A model generated the notes under the pieces. It was not told where the DNA came from. It saw only the letters and a program-made list of their open reading frames with translations, and did no database searches. Source: Solirubrobacteraceae bacterium (lineage in GTDB: Bacteria; Actinomycetota; Thermoleophilia; Solirubrobacterales; Solirubrobacteraceae). Taken from it: 7,226 nucleotides of DNA. Made by a program: the position numbers and the translations under genes. This document shows positions 1 through 6,433 of the stretch, one piece after another; within the stretch, counting starts at the first letter, position 1, and every line of letters begins with the position of its first letter. The stretch spans positions 1 to 7,226 of the forward strand of contig JAICUS010000308.1 of assembly GCA_025935735.1 (NCBI GenBank), read 5' to 3'.

Positions 1-144
1 GACTTCGGGACCTGCGCCACCAAGCTGCTGTGGACCCGCGTGCAGATGGGCGTGATCCGCTCGCTGCAGCGCACGACGCTGGCCGAGCTCGTCGAGTTCG
101 AGGTCCGCCCGCCCGTCGCCCCCGCTTCCGTAACCGCTTCCTGA
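1..144 (+). CDS. 3' end of an unidentified protein upstream of sufC (partial)
   Basis: The open frame enters from the left edge, gives 47 visible residues and stops at TGA 142-144, six bases before the sufC ATG. Nearly every codon ends in G or C, as in the neighbours, so it reads as real coding sequence. The visible part begins DFGTCATKLLWTRVQMG, looks helical in the middle, and ends in a Pro/Ala/Val-rich tail (RPPVAPASVTAS). I do not recognise the family. In many actinobacterial SUF operons sufD or a Rieske ferredoxin precedes sufC, but this tail does not resemble the usual SufD C-terminus and has no Rieske ligands. The very short gap to sufC suggests co-transcription, so it may be a SUF-associated protein. 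That is inference from position only. Confidence 0.6.
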   Translation, partial: DFGTCATKLLWTRVQMGVIRSLQRTTLAELVEFEVRPPVAPASVTAS

Positions 145-147
145 GGA
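143..147 (+). promoter_or_regulatory. Ribosome binding site of sufC (GAGGA)
   Basis: GAGGA lies three bases before the ATG at 151 and overlaps the upstream gene's stop codon (TGA 142-144). It supports this ATG and translational coupling. The spacing is shorter than the usual 5-9 bases. Confidence 0.5.
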
Positions 148-150
148 CAC

Positions 151-918
151 ATGGCCGAGCTCGAGATCAAGAACCTGCACGTGACCGCCGCCGACAAGCC
201 GATCCTCAAGGGGGTCGACCTCCACGTCCGGCCGGGGGAGTTCCACGCGCTGATGGGCCCGAACGGGTCCGGCAAGTCGACGCTGGCCAACGCGATCATG
301 GGCCACCCCAACCTCGAGGTCACCGAGGGGCAGATCCTCTTCGACGGGGCCGACATCACGGAGGCCGACCCGGACGAGCGTGCCCGAGCCGGCCTGTTCA
401 TGGCCTTCCAGTACCCGGTGGCGATCCCCGGCGTGACCGTGGCGAAGTACCTGCGGATGGTCATGAACGCCCACCGCGAGGGCCGCGGCGAGCCGGCGAT
501 CTCGCTCAAGGACTTCCGCAAGACCGTCGAGGCGGCGATGGAGCTGACCAAGGTCCCGCGCGAGTTCTCCAACCGGTATCTGAACGACGGCTTCTCGGGC
601 GGCGAGAAGAAGCGCATGGAGATCCTCCAGCTGGCGCTCACGCGCCCCACGCTCGCCGTGCTCGACGAGACGGACTCCGGCCTGGACATCGACGCTTTGA
701 ACACCGTCGCCCACGGGGTCAACGAGATCGCCTCCGGGACCGACATGGGCGTGCTGATCATCACCCACTACCAGCGCATCCTGCACCTGGTCAAGCCGCA
801 GTTCGTGCACATCATGTTCGAGGGGCGGATCGTCAAGCAGGGCGGCCCGGAGCTGGTGGAGCAGCTGGAGAAGCGCGGCTACGGCTGGATCCGCGACGAG
901 GTCGGCGCGGCGGCATGA
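151..918 (+). CDS. sufC: SufC, Fe-S cluster assembly ATPase
   Basis: This is the cytosolic ABC-type ATPase of the SUF machinery, 255 residues, the usual SufC length. It binds SufB/SufD, and its ATP hydrolysis drives the conformational change for nascent Fe-S cluster assembly. Visible motifs in order: Walker A GPNGSGKST at residues 36-44, Q-loop Gln87 in the SufC-typical MAFQYP context, ABC signature FSGGEKKR from residue 148, Walker B with LDETDSGLD at 171-179 (catalytic Glu173), and switch His206 in ITHYQRIL. The DETDSGLD sequence is highly characteristic of SufC and separates it from transporter ATPases. There are no membrane segments. Its stop overlaps the sufS start (ATGA), indicating translational coupling. 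No sufD is visible next to it; its partner sufB lies about 5.5 kb downstream. Confidence 0.97.
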   Translation: MAELEIKNLHVTAADKPILKGVDLHVRPGEFHALMGPNGSGKSTLANAIMGHPNLEVTEGQILFDGADITEADPDERARAGLFMAFQYPVAIPGVTVAKYLRMVMNAHREGRGEPAISLKDFRKTVEAAMELTKVPREFSNRYLNDGFSGGEKKRMEILQLALTRPTLAVLDETDSGLDIDALNTVAHGVNEIASGTDMGVLIITHYQRILHLVKPQFVHIMFEGRIVKQGGPELVEQLEKRGYGWIRDEVGAAA

Positions 919-2111
919 GCCTCACCGCGCCATCGGCCGACGAGTTCCCCGTCCTCGCGCGCGAGGGGCTCGTCTACCTCGACACCGCCGCCACGTCGCA
1001 GACCGTGCGGCCGGCGATCGAGGCGATGGACCGCTACTACGAGACCTACCGCGCGTCGATCCACCGCGGCATCTACCCGCTGGCCAGCGAGGCCACGGAC
1101 GCCTACGAGGGCGCCCGCGACAAGGTGGCCGCGTTCGCCGGCTCGACCCCCGGCGAGACGGTGTTCACCCGCAACGTCACCGAGGCGATCAACCTCGTCG
1201 CCTACTCCTGGGGGCGGGCGAACGTCGGCCCGGACGACCTCGTGCTGGTCACGCAGATGGAGCACCACTCCAACCTGGTCCCGTGGCAGCTGCTGGGCTG
1301 CCGGCTGGCCTACGTGCCGGTGACCGACGACGGCCTGCTCGACCTGGACGCGCTCGACGAGCTGCTGGCCCAGCGCCCGAAGCTCGTGGCCGTCGGGCAC
1401 GTGTCCAACGTGCTGGGGACGATCAACCCGGTCGCGGAGATCGCCGAGCGCGCGCACGCCGTGGGCGCGCTGGTGCTGGTCGACGCCGCCCAGGCGGTGC
1501 CGGCGCTGCCGGTCGACGTGGGCGAGCTGGACGCCGACTTCTACGCCTGGACCGGCCACAAGGCCTACGGGCCGACCGGGATCGGCGTGCTGCACGGCCG
1601 GCGCGAGCTGCTGGAGGCGATGCCGCCGTTCCTGGGCGGCGGGCACATGATCGCCCGCGTGGGCGACTTCGAGTCCACCTGGGCCGAGCCGCCGGCCAAG
1701 TTCGAGGCGGGCACGATGCCGGTGGCCGAGGCGATCGGGCTCGGCGCGGCCGTCGACTGGCTGTCTTCGATCGGCATGGACGCGGTGCGCGAGCACGGCC
1801 GCGACGTCACGGCCTACGCGCTGGAGCGCCTGTCAGAGGTGCCCGGCCTGAAGGTCCACGGCACGCGCGACCTCGACCTGCGCGGCCCGCTGGCCTCGTT
1901 CGAGCTCGCGGGCGTCCACCCGCACGACGTGGCGGAGATCCTGGGGCGCGAGAACGTGTGCGTGCGCGCCGGCCACCACTGCGCGCAGCCGCTGATGCGC
2001 CGCCTGGGCATCTCGGCGTCCACGCGCGCCTCGTTCGCCGTCCACGCCACCCACGACGACGTCGACCGGCTGATCGACGGGCTGGACCACGTCCGCGAGG
2101 TGTTCGCCTGA
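915..2111 (+). CDS. sufS: SufS, group II cysteine desulfurase
   Basis: A PLP-dependent class V aminotransferase-fold enzyme of 398 residues that converts L-cysteine to alanine and leaves a persulfide for SUF assembly. Visible landmarks: His117-His118 in MEHHSN, Asp190 and Gln193 in LVDAAQAV (PLP ring contacts), the Schiff-base Lys216 in [11 protein letters not shown], and catalytic Cys356 in [11 protein letters not shown], the short-loop group II signature. His337 lies exactly 19 residues before the catalytic Cys in HPHDVAEIL. This is where Bacillus subtilis SufS has His342, which takes over a zinc ligand of SufU during transfer, so this enzyme looks adapted to SufU rather than SufE. I chose the ATG at 915 because it overlaps the sufC stop by 4 bp and gives a full-length N-terminus; GAGGT at 898-902 is a distant ribosome site. 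A longer in-frame extension back through sufC is a shadow. Confidence 0.97.
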   Translation: MSLTAPSADEFPVLAREGLVYLDTAATSQTVRPAIEAMDRYYETYRASIHRGIYPLASEATDAYEGARDKVAAFAGSTPGETVFTRNVTEAINLVAYSWGRANVGPDDLVLVTQMEHHSNLVPWQLLGCRLAYVPVTDDGLLDLDALDELLAQRPKLVAVGHVSNVLGTINPVAEIAERAHAVGALVLVDAAQAVPALPVDVGELDADFYAWTGHKAYGPTGIGVLHGRRELLEAMPPFLGGGHMIARVGDFESTWAEPPAKFEAGTMPVAEAIGLGAAVDWLSSIGMDAVREHGRDVTAYALERLSEVPGLKVHGTRDLDLRGPLASFELAGVHPHDVAEILGRENVCVRAGHHCAQPLMRRLGISASTRASFAVHATHDDVDRLIDGLDHVREVFA

Positions 2112-2112
2112 C

Positions 2113-2505
2113 ATGGACGACCTCTATCGCGAGAACATCCTCGAGCACTACAAGAAGCCACATCACTGGGGCGAGCTGGACGAGCCGGACCTCGAGTTCT
2201 TCGACTCCAACCCGCTGTGCGGCGACGAGCTGAAGGTGCAGATCAAGATCGACGAGGACAACCGCGTGGCCGAGGTGGCGTTCTCCGGCCACGGCTGCGC
2301 GATCTCGCAGGCCGCGGCCTCCATGGCCTCCGACGAGGTGATCGGGATGCCGGTGGAGGAGCTGCTCAAGCTCGACCGCGAGTTCGTGCTCGACCTGCTG
2401 GGGATCGACATCTCCGCCACCCGGATCAAGTGCGCGCTGCTGTCGCTGAAGGTGCTCAAGTCGGCGAGCCTCGGGCACGCCGCCGCCTGGGAGCCCGCCG
2501 CCTAG
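2113..2505 (+). CDS. sufU: SufU-like zinc-dependent sulfurtransferase, short form
   Basis: Accepts sulfur from SufS and relays it to the SUF scaffold; cytosolic, 130 residues. The IscU/SufU fold ligands are present: Cys36 and Asp38 in NPLCGDEL, Cys62 in [13 protein letters not shown], and Cys107 in [10 protein letters not shown]. By family knowledge Cys36, Asp38, Cys62 and Cys107 bind zinc, with Cys36 the sulfur acceptor. The IscU LPPVK chaperone-binding motif is absent before the third Cys (SATRIKC instead), which favours SufU. However, the Cys62-Cys107 spacing is 45, close to IscU (about 43) and well short of classical SufU (about 62 in B. subtilis), so the typical 18-21 residue insertion is missing. 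It starts one base after the sufS stop, with GAGGTG at 2097-2102 as ribosome site, and is clearly in the same operon. Confidence 0.93.
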   Translation: MDDLYRENILEHYKKPHHWGELDEPDLEFFDSNPLCGDELKVQIKIDEDNRVAEVAFSGHGCAISQAAASMASDEVIGMPVEELLKLDREFVLDLLGIDISATRIKCALLSLKVLKSASLGHAAAWEPAA

Positions 2506-2532
2506 CGTCACATTTCCGCGGGCTGTCCCGTC
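2506..2532 (+). promoter_or_regulatory. Putative ECF41-type promoter (CGTCACA-N16-CGTC)
   Basis: CGTCACA at 2506-2512 matches 6 of 7 bases of the ECF41 -35 element (TGTCACA, as I recall it from published ECF41 work). CGTC at 2529-2532 matches the -10 element with a 16-bp spacer. The -35 begins directly after the sufU stop codon. The start ATG at 2541 is only 8 bases past the -10, so transcription would begin at or next to the ATG. The absence of any Shine-Dalgarno there agrees with a leaderless mRNA. The operon it would drive encodes an ECF41 sigma factor, so autoregulation is likely. The site is inferred from sequence and not proven. Confidence 0.6.
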
Positions 2533-2540
2533 AAGTACCC

Positions 2541-3275
2541 ATGAACGTGGCGATCGTGGGCGCGACGGGGACCGTGGGGCGCGAGGCCGCCGACGCGCTC
2601 AAGCGCCGCGGTCACGCGGTCCAGGCGCTGTCGCGCGCCAACGGCGTGGACCTGCGCTCGCCCGTCGGCGACGCGCTGCTGGGGGCAGAGGTCGTGGTGC
2701 ACGCCGCCGGCGGGGACCGGGACGTGCTGGTGGGCGGCAGCGCACGGCTGCTCGCCGCGGCCCCGGACGCCCACCACGTGCTGATCTCTGCGGTCGGCGC
2801 GGGCCGCGTCCCGGCGCGCCGCTTCCGCGACAAGGCCGCCCAGGAGGAGGTCGTGCGGAGCGGCGGCGCGCCGTTCACGATCCTGCGTGCCACGCCGGTC
2901 CACGCTCGTCTGGCCGGGCGGCTGCGCCGCGCCGCGCGCTGTGGCGTCCTGCCGTCCGGGCCGCTGCGGCTGCAGCCGATCGCCGCCGCCGAGGTCGGCG
3001 GCGCGCTGGCCGACATCGCCGAGGCCGAGCCCTCCGGCGCCGTCGCGCGGCTGGCCGGGCCGGAGATCCTCACCCTCACCGAGCTCGGCCGCCAGTGGCG
3101 GGCGGCCACCGGCGCGCACGCGCTCGCCCTGCCGCTCCCGCTCCCCGGGGCGGTCGGACGGGCGCTGCGCGCCGGTGCGCTCACCGATCCGGGCGCCTGG
3201 CGCGGCCGCGTGCGCTTCGCCGACTGGCTCGGGCCGGGCACCGCGCCGCTCGCGGTCGCCGGAGCGGCCGCGTGA
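2541..3275 (+). CDS. Atypical SDR / NmrA-like NAD(P)-binding protein
   Basis: A 244-residue protein with an N-terminal Rossmann motif GATGTVG (residues 7-13) typical of extended/atypical SDR and NmrA-like proteins. It has the middle signature ISAVGAGRVPARRFRDK (residues 82-98) followed by ILRATPVHA. Relatives usually have a Tyr in the YxxxK position; here it is Phe95 with Lys98 kept, so classical proton-relay catalysis may be impaired. The substrate is unknown; it could be an oxidoreductase, epimerase or NADP(H)-sensing protein. No signal peptide or membrane segment is seen. I chose ATG 2541 because upstream in-frame extension would run through sufU. Its stop overlaps the sigma gene start (GTGA), and an oxidoreductase/epimerase neighbour is the known context of ECF41 sigma factors, so it is probably a member of that regulon. 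Confidence 0.85.
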   Translation: MNVAIVGATGTVGREAADALKRRGHAVQALSRANGVDLRSPVGDALLGAEVVVHAAGGDRDVLVGGSARLLAAAPDAHHVLISAVGAGRVPARRFRDKAAQEEVVRSGGAPFTILRATPVHARLAGRLRRAARCGVLPSGPLRLQPIAAAEVGGALADIAEAEPSGAVARLAGPEILTLTELGRQWRAATGAHALALPLPLPGAVGRALRAGALTDPGAWRGRVRFADWLGPGTAPLAVAGAAA

Positions 3276-4141
3276 GCACGCCGGCCGAGCGCTTCGAGGC
3301 CGAGCGGCCGGGGCTGGTGCGGCTCGCGTACGGCCAGCTGGGCTCGCTGGCCGAGGCCGAGGACGTCGTGCAGGACGCGTGGCTGCGCCTGCAGCGGGTC
3401 GACCCTGACGAGCTGCGCGACCTGCGCGGCTGGCTGACCACGACGGTGTCACGGCTCGCGCTGGACACGCTGCGCTCCGCGCGGGTGCGCCGCGAGGCCT
3501 ATGTCGGGCCGTGGCTGCCCGAGCCGCTCGTGCGGGCGGCCGGCGAGGCGCCGGACCCGGCCGAGCGCGCCGCCACGGCGGAGTCCGTCTCGCTGGCGGT
3601 GCTCGTCGTGCTGGAGAGCCTGTCGGCCGCCGAGCGCGTGGCGTTCGTGCTGCACGACATCTTCGGTTACGAGTTCGACCGCGTGGCCGCGGTGCTGGGC
3701 ACCACGCCGCAGGCGGCCCGCCAGCACGCCTCGCGCGCGCGCCGGGCGGTCGAGGCGCGCCGTCCGCGCTTCCCCGCCTCGCCGCGGCAGCAGCGCGAGG
3801 TGGTCGACGCGTTCGTCGAGGCCGCGCGCGGCGGCGATGTGGCCGCGCTGGTCGAGCTGCTCGACCCCGGCGTCGTGCTGACCACCGACGGCGGCGGCGC
3901 CCTGCCCGCGCCGCGCCGGCCCGTCACCGGCGCCGAGCGCGTGGCCCGGGCGCTGGTCGGCTTCGCCCGGCGCGGCGGCGGCACCGCCGAGCGGGTCGAG
4001 GTCAACGGCGCGCCCGGGCTGCTCACCCGCGCCGCGGCCGGCGTGCCGAGCGTCGTCGCGTTCACGCTCGACGCCGGCCGGATCGTCGCCATCGACATCC
4101 AGCGCAACCCGGCCAAACTCAAAGGGGTCAGACCCCTTTAA
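3272..4141 (+). CDS. ECF41-family RNA polymerase sigma factor with C-terminal SnoaL-like domain
   Basis: A 289-residue SigJ-like sigma factor. Region sigma-2 covers about residues 10-75 (LVRLAYGQLGSLAEAEDVVQDAW), and sigma-4 about 105-160 with the helix-turn-helix DRVAAVLGTTPQAARQHASR. A SnoaL/NTF2-like domain covers about 170-289. Three ECF41 hallmarks are present: WLPEP at 81-85 in the linker, DGGG at 206-209 (usual DGGGK/R, here followed by Ala), and NPAKL at 279-283 (usual NPDKL). In this family the fused C-terminal domain replaces a separate anti-sigma factor and tunes activity. The GTG start at 3272 overlaps the SDR stop and has GGAG at 3261-3264; an in-frame ATG at 3095 would only add Arg/Ala-rich shadow sequence. 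The last residues KGVRPL and the TAA stop come from a palindrome. Confidence 0.95.
   Translation: MSTPAERFEAERPGLVRLAYGQLGSLAEAEDVVQDAWLRLQRVDPDELRDLRGWLTTTVSRLALDTLRSARVRREAYVGPWLPEPLVRAAGEAPDPAERAATAESVSLAVLVVLESLSAAERVAFVLHDIFGYEFDRVAAVLGTTPQAARQHASRARRAVEARRPRFPASPRQQREVVDAFVEAARGGDVAALVELLDPGVVLTTDGGGALPAPRRPVTGAERVARALVGFARRGGGTAERVEVNGAPGLLTRAAAGVPSVVAFTLDAGRIVAIDIQRNPAKLKGVRPL
4121..4139. repeat. 19-bp palindrome, copy 1 of GGGGTCAGACCCC element
   Basis: AAAGGGGTCAGACCCCTTT has perfect 9-base arms around a central A. It overlaps the 3' end of the sigma gene, encoding its last six residues and the first base of its TAA stop. With the second palindrome six bases further on it shares the 13-base core GGGGTCAGACCCC, which points to a dispersed, REP-like element and not a chance hairpin. 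It may also form a weak terminator stem, although only three T follow the C run. Confidence 0.85.
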
Positions 4142-4144
4142 CTG

Positions 4145-4180
4145 GCACCCAGGTAGGGGTCAGACCCCCTACCTGGGTGC
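4145..4180. terminator. Long inverted repeat between convergent genes, probable bidirectional terminator; copy 2 of shared core
   Basis: The left arm GCACCCAGGTAGGGGTC (4145-4161) pairs with the right arm 4163-4180 around a central A. The only imperfection is one extra C in the right arm (five C against four G). It lies at the meeting point of the plus-strand sigma gene and the minus-strand SDR gene and contains the SDR stop codon (CTA at 4169-4171, read as TAG). Such a stable GC-rich stem would work for both strands. It has no U-tract, which is common for actinobacterial terminators. The inner core GGGGTCAGACCCC is identical to that in the neighbouring 19-bp palindrome. Confidence 0.7.
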
Positions 4181-5023
4181 GCGGGAGGCCGCCTCAGGGC
4201 CGACCCGGGCCGCCTCGGAGCTGAAGGTCGTCTCCATCTGCCGCACGGCGCTGCGGGCCGCGCGGTCGGCCAGGGGGTTGTCGAGCAGCCCGCGCAGCCG
4301 CATGATCGCGCGCACGAAGCGGGGGTAGGCGACCACCCGGGCGCGGCGCTCGATCCCGGCGACGGTCGCCTCGATCGCCGGCTCGAGCGGGTAGGTGCGG
4401 CCGATCGGGCCGGGCAGCCCGCTCTTCATCTCCCGGAACGCGGCCATCTGCTCGCCGCCGGCGACCATCGGCGTGGCCAGGAACAGGTAGTAGGCCACGC
4501 CGACGTCCACGCCGTGCGGGGCGAGCTCGGCCCGCAGCGTCCGCCCCAGCGCCTCGATCCCCGCCTTGGACGCGCAGTACGCGCCGAGCCCGGGCGACGG
4601 GGCGAGCGCGGCGACCGAGGAGACGATCAGGATGTAGCCGCGGCGGGCGAGCACGTGCGGCACCGCCGCCCGCACGGTGCGCCAGTTGCCCAGCAGGTTG
4701 ATCTCGATCGTGTCCTCGACGCTGTCGGGCCCGACCAGCCGCAGCGGCCCGCCGGTGGCGATCCCGGCGTTGGCCACCGCCACGTCGAGGCCGCCCAGCC
4801 GCGCCGCCAGCTCGTCGACGGCGGCCGCGATCCCCTCGCGGTCGCGCAGGTCCGCCACCGCGGTCACGGAGCCGGGCAGCCGTTCCGCGACGGCGGCCAG
4901 CCGCTCGGCGTCGCGGTCGACCAGCCCGACGCGCGCGCCCTTCTCGGTCACCCGGCGCGCCAGGGCCGCCCCGATCCCCGAGGCGCCGCCGGTGATGAGA
5001 ACGCTGCTGCCGCTCAGGTCCAT
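4169..5023 (-). CDS. Classical short-chain dehydrogenase/reductase
   Basis: A 284-residue NAD(P)-dependent oxidoreductase, cytosolic, substrate unknown. Motifs: cofactor-binding TGGASGIG at 11-18; Asp36 at the end of the second strand (LVDRD), which usually favours NAD(H); NAG at 85-87; Asn109; catalytic Ser136, Tyr149 and Lys153 in the order S-Y-xxx-K. After the active site the usual PG motif is replaced by VAYYLFLATPMV, as in a group of actinobacterial SDRs related to short-chain dehydrogenases of lipid or steroid metabolism. The C-terminal extension of about 60 residues is Arg/Ala-rich and ends APR inside the inverted repeat. ATG 5023 has no Shine-Dalgarno but sits 6 bases after a TAGAGT box on the same strand, suggesting a leaderless mRNA. 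It is convergent with the sigma gene and divergent from the hydrolase. Confidence 0.92.
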   Translation of the reverse strand: MDLSGSSVLITGGASGIGAALARRVTEKGARVGLVDRDAERLAAVAERLPGSVTAVADLRDREGIAAAVDELAARLGGLDVAVANAGIATGGPLRLVGPDSVEDTIEINLLGNWRTVRAAVPHVLARRGYILIVSSVAALAPSPGLGAYCASKAGIEALGRTLRAELAPHGVDVGVAYYLFLATPMVAGGEQMAAFREMKSGLPGPIGRTYPLEPAIEATVAGIERRARVVAYPRFVRAIMRLRGLLDNPLADRAARSAVRQMETTFSSEAARVGPEAASRAPR

Positions 5024-5029
5024 GGCGCG

Positions 5030-5035
5030 ACTCTA
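5030..5035 (-). promoter_or_regulatory. -10 box TAGAGT of the minus-strand SDR gene
   Basis: On the minus strand TAGAGT matches the actinobacterial TANNNT -10 pattern and is separated by exactly 6 bases from the SDR ATG. This is the geometry of leaderless promoters in this phylum. It shares the central TA (5034-5035) with the opposing -10 box. The -35 region would fall inside the first codons of the hydrolase gene, and I see no good TTGACA match there. Confidence 0.5.
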
Positions 5036-5039
5036 AAGT
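5034..5039 (+). promoter_or_regulatory. -10 box TAAAGT of the hydrolase gene
   Basis: TAAAGT (TANNNT type, 4 of 6 to TATAAT) lies 6 bases before the ATG at 5046, again leaderless geometry; no Shine-Dalgarno is present. The 8-base palindrome GTGCGCAC (5038-5045) fills the gap between the box and the ATG and could be an operator or chance. The -35 would lie within the start of the SDR gene; no strong match is seen. Confidence 0.5.
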
Positions 5040-5045
5040 GCGCAC

Positions 5046-6056
<1,011 letters not shown>

Positions 6057-6062
6057 CGACGG

Positions 6063-6074
6063 GCCCCGCGGGGC
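6063..6074. other. Perfect 12-bp palindrome GCCCCGCGGGGC
   Basis: It lies 6 bases after the hydrolase stop and 7 bases before the -10 box of the Rieske gene. It could be a short terminator stem for the hydrolase (realistic stem of 4-5 bp, weak, followed by TTCTC) or an operator within the -35/-10 spacer of the next promoter. Neither can be decided from sequence. Confidence 0.4.
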
Positions 6075-6081
6075 TTCTCGA

Positions 6082-6087
6082 TAGAAT
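6082..6087 (+). promoter_or_regulatory. Putative -10 box TAGAAT for the Rieske-sufB operon
   Basis: TAGAAT matches TATAAT in 5 of 6 positions and stands out in an otherwise GC-rich gap of 55 bases. Transcription would start near 6094, leaving a leader of about 18 bases that contains AGGA. The expected -35 position (around 6059-6064) has no good match, so an activator or an alternative mode of recognition is possible. Confidence 0.5.
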
Positions 6088-6097
6088 CCAGACCTCC

Positions 6098-6101
6098 AGG
6101 A
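6098..6101 (+). promoter_or_regulatory. Ribosome binding site of the Rieske gene (AGGA)
   Basis: AGGA lies 10 bases before the GTG at 6112 and supports this GTG as start. It is a weak match with slightly long spacing. Confidence 0.4.
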
Positions 6102-6111
6102 TCGGATTTGC

Positions 6112-6429
6112 GTGAGCACCCTGTACGACATCTGCCCCGTCGACGAGCTGCCCCCCGGCGACAAGCGCCTGGTGGAGCTCGAGGACTTCGAGATCGGCGT
6201 GTTCAACTGCAACGGCACGCTGTACGCGATCGAGGACCGCTGCTCGCACGACGACGGCGAGCTGGTGTACGGCGAGTTCGACCCGGACGAGTGCGTGGTC
6301 GAGTGCCCGCGGCACGGCTCGCGGTTCGACCTGAAGACCGGAAACCCTGTGAACCTGCCTGCGTACATCCCGATCGACACCTTCCCGGTGACGGTCGCGG
6401 ATGGCGTGATTCGAGTGGAGGTCGACTGA
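6112..6429 (+). CDS. Rieske-type [2Fe-2S] ferredoxin, SUF-associated
   Basis: A small cytosolic Rieske protein of 105 residues, the normal size for NirD/BphF-like ferredoxins. The cluster ligands are Cys44 and His46 in [10 protein letters not shown], and Cys65 and His68 in [12 protein letters not shown]; the ending, with [18 protein letters not shown], is typical of this group. It would carry single electrons. Such a ferredoxin is a regular member of actinobacterial SUF operons (in Streptomyces it sits between sufD and sufC), where it may supply electrons to cluster assembly or be an early client. Here it precedes sufB instead. It starts with GTG and stops 4 bases before the sufB ATG, so the two are co-transcribed. 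Extra Cys8, Cys33 and Cys61 are not Rieske ligands. Confidence 0.92.
   Translation: MSTLYDICPVDELPPGDKRLVELEDFEIGVFNCNGTLYAIEDRCSHDDGELVYGEFDPDECVVECPRHGSRFDLKTGNPVNLPAYIPIDTFPVTVADGVIRVEVD
6417..6422 (+). promoter_or_regulatory. Ribosome binding site of sufB (GGAGGT)
   Basis: This strong Shine-Dalgarno lies inside the last codons of the Rieske gene, 11 bases before the sufB ATG at 6434. It fixes that start and indicates independent, efficient initiation of sufB. Confidence 0.6.
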
Positions 6430-6433
6430 CCTG

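Noticed and set aside
1..144. C-terminus of SufD
   Set aside because: Position before sufC suggests it, but the residues do not resemble the usual SufD ending (GFF-x-E-type helix), so it is left unidentified.
30..914. In-frame extension of SufS back to position 30 (693-residue product)
   Set aside because: The added part is Arg/Gly/Pro-rich shadow sequence lying over sufC in another frame. The conserved SufS begins at 915 with an ATGA overlap.
879..1796. Long minus-strand open frame opposite sufS, and similar ones opposite other genes (e.g. 2508-3452, 4194-5618, 6203-7198)
   Set aside because: High GC3 removes stop codons on the opposite strand; the products are low-complexity Arg/Ala/Gly/His-rich with no recognisable domain.
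2217..2540. Longer N-terminus for the SDR within sufU
   Set aside because: It overlaps a conserved gene, and the Rossmann fold starts directly at the ATG at 2541.
2506..2540. Terminator after sufU
   Set aside because: The gap has no hairpin with meaningful stem; only the short CCGCGG palindrome is present. Read-through into the sigma operon is likely.
3095..3271. Upstream ATG for the sigma factor
   Set aside because: It would add 59 Arg/Ala-rich residues overlapping the SDR. Sigma region 2 starts normally after the GTG at 3272, which has a ribosome site and GTGA overlap.
6085..6108. AATCC...GGATT inverted repeat around the Rieske ribosome site
   Set aside because: The arms are only 5 bases with a 14-base loop, too weak to call a riboswitch or RNA thermometer.
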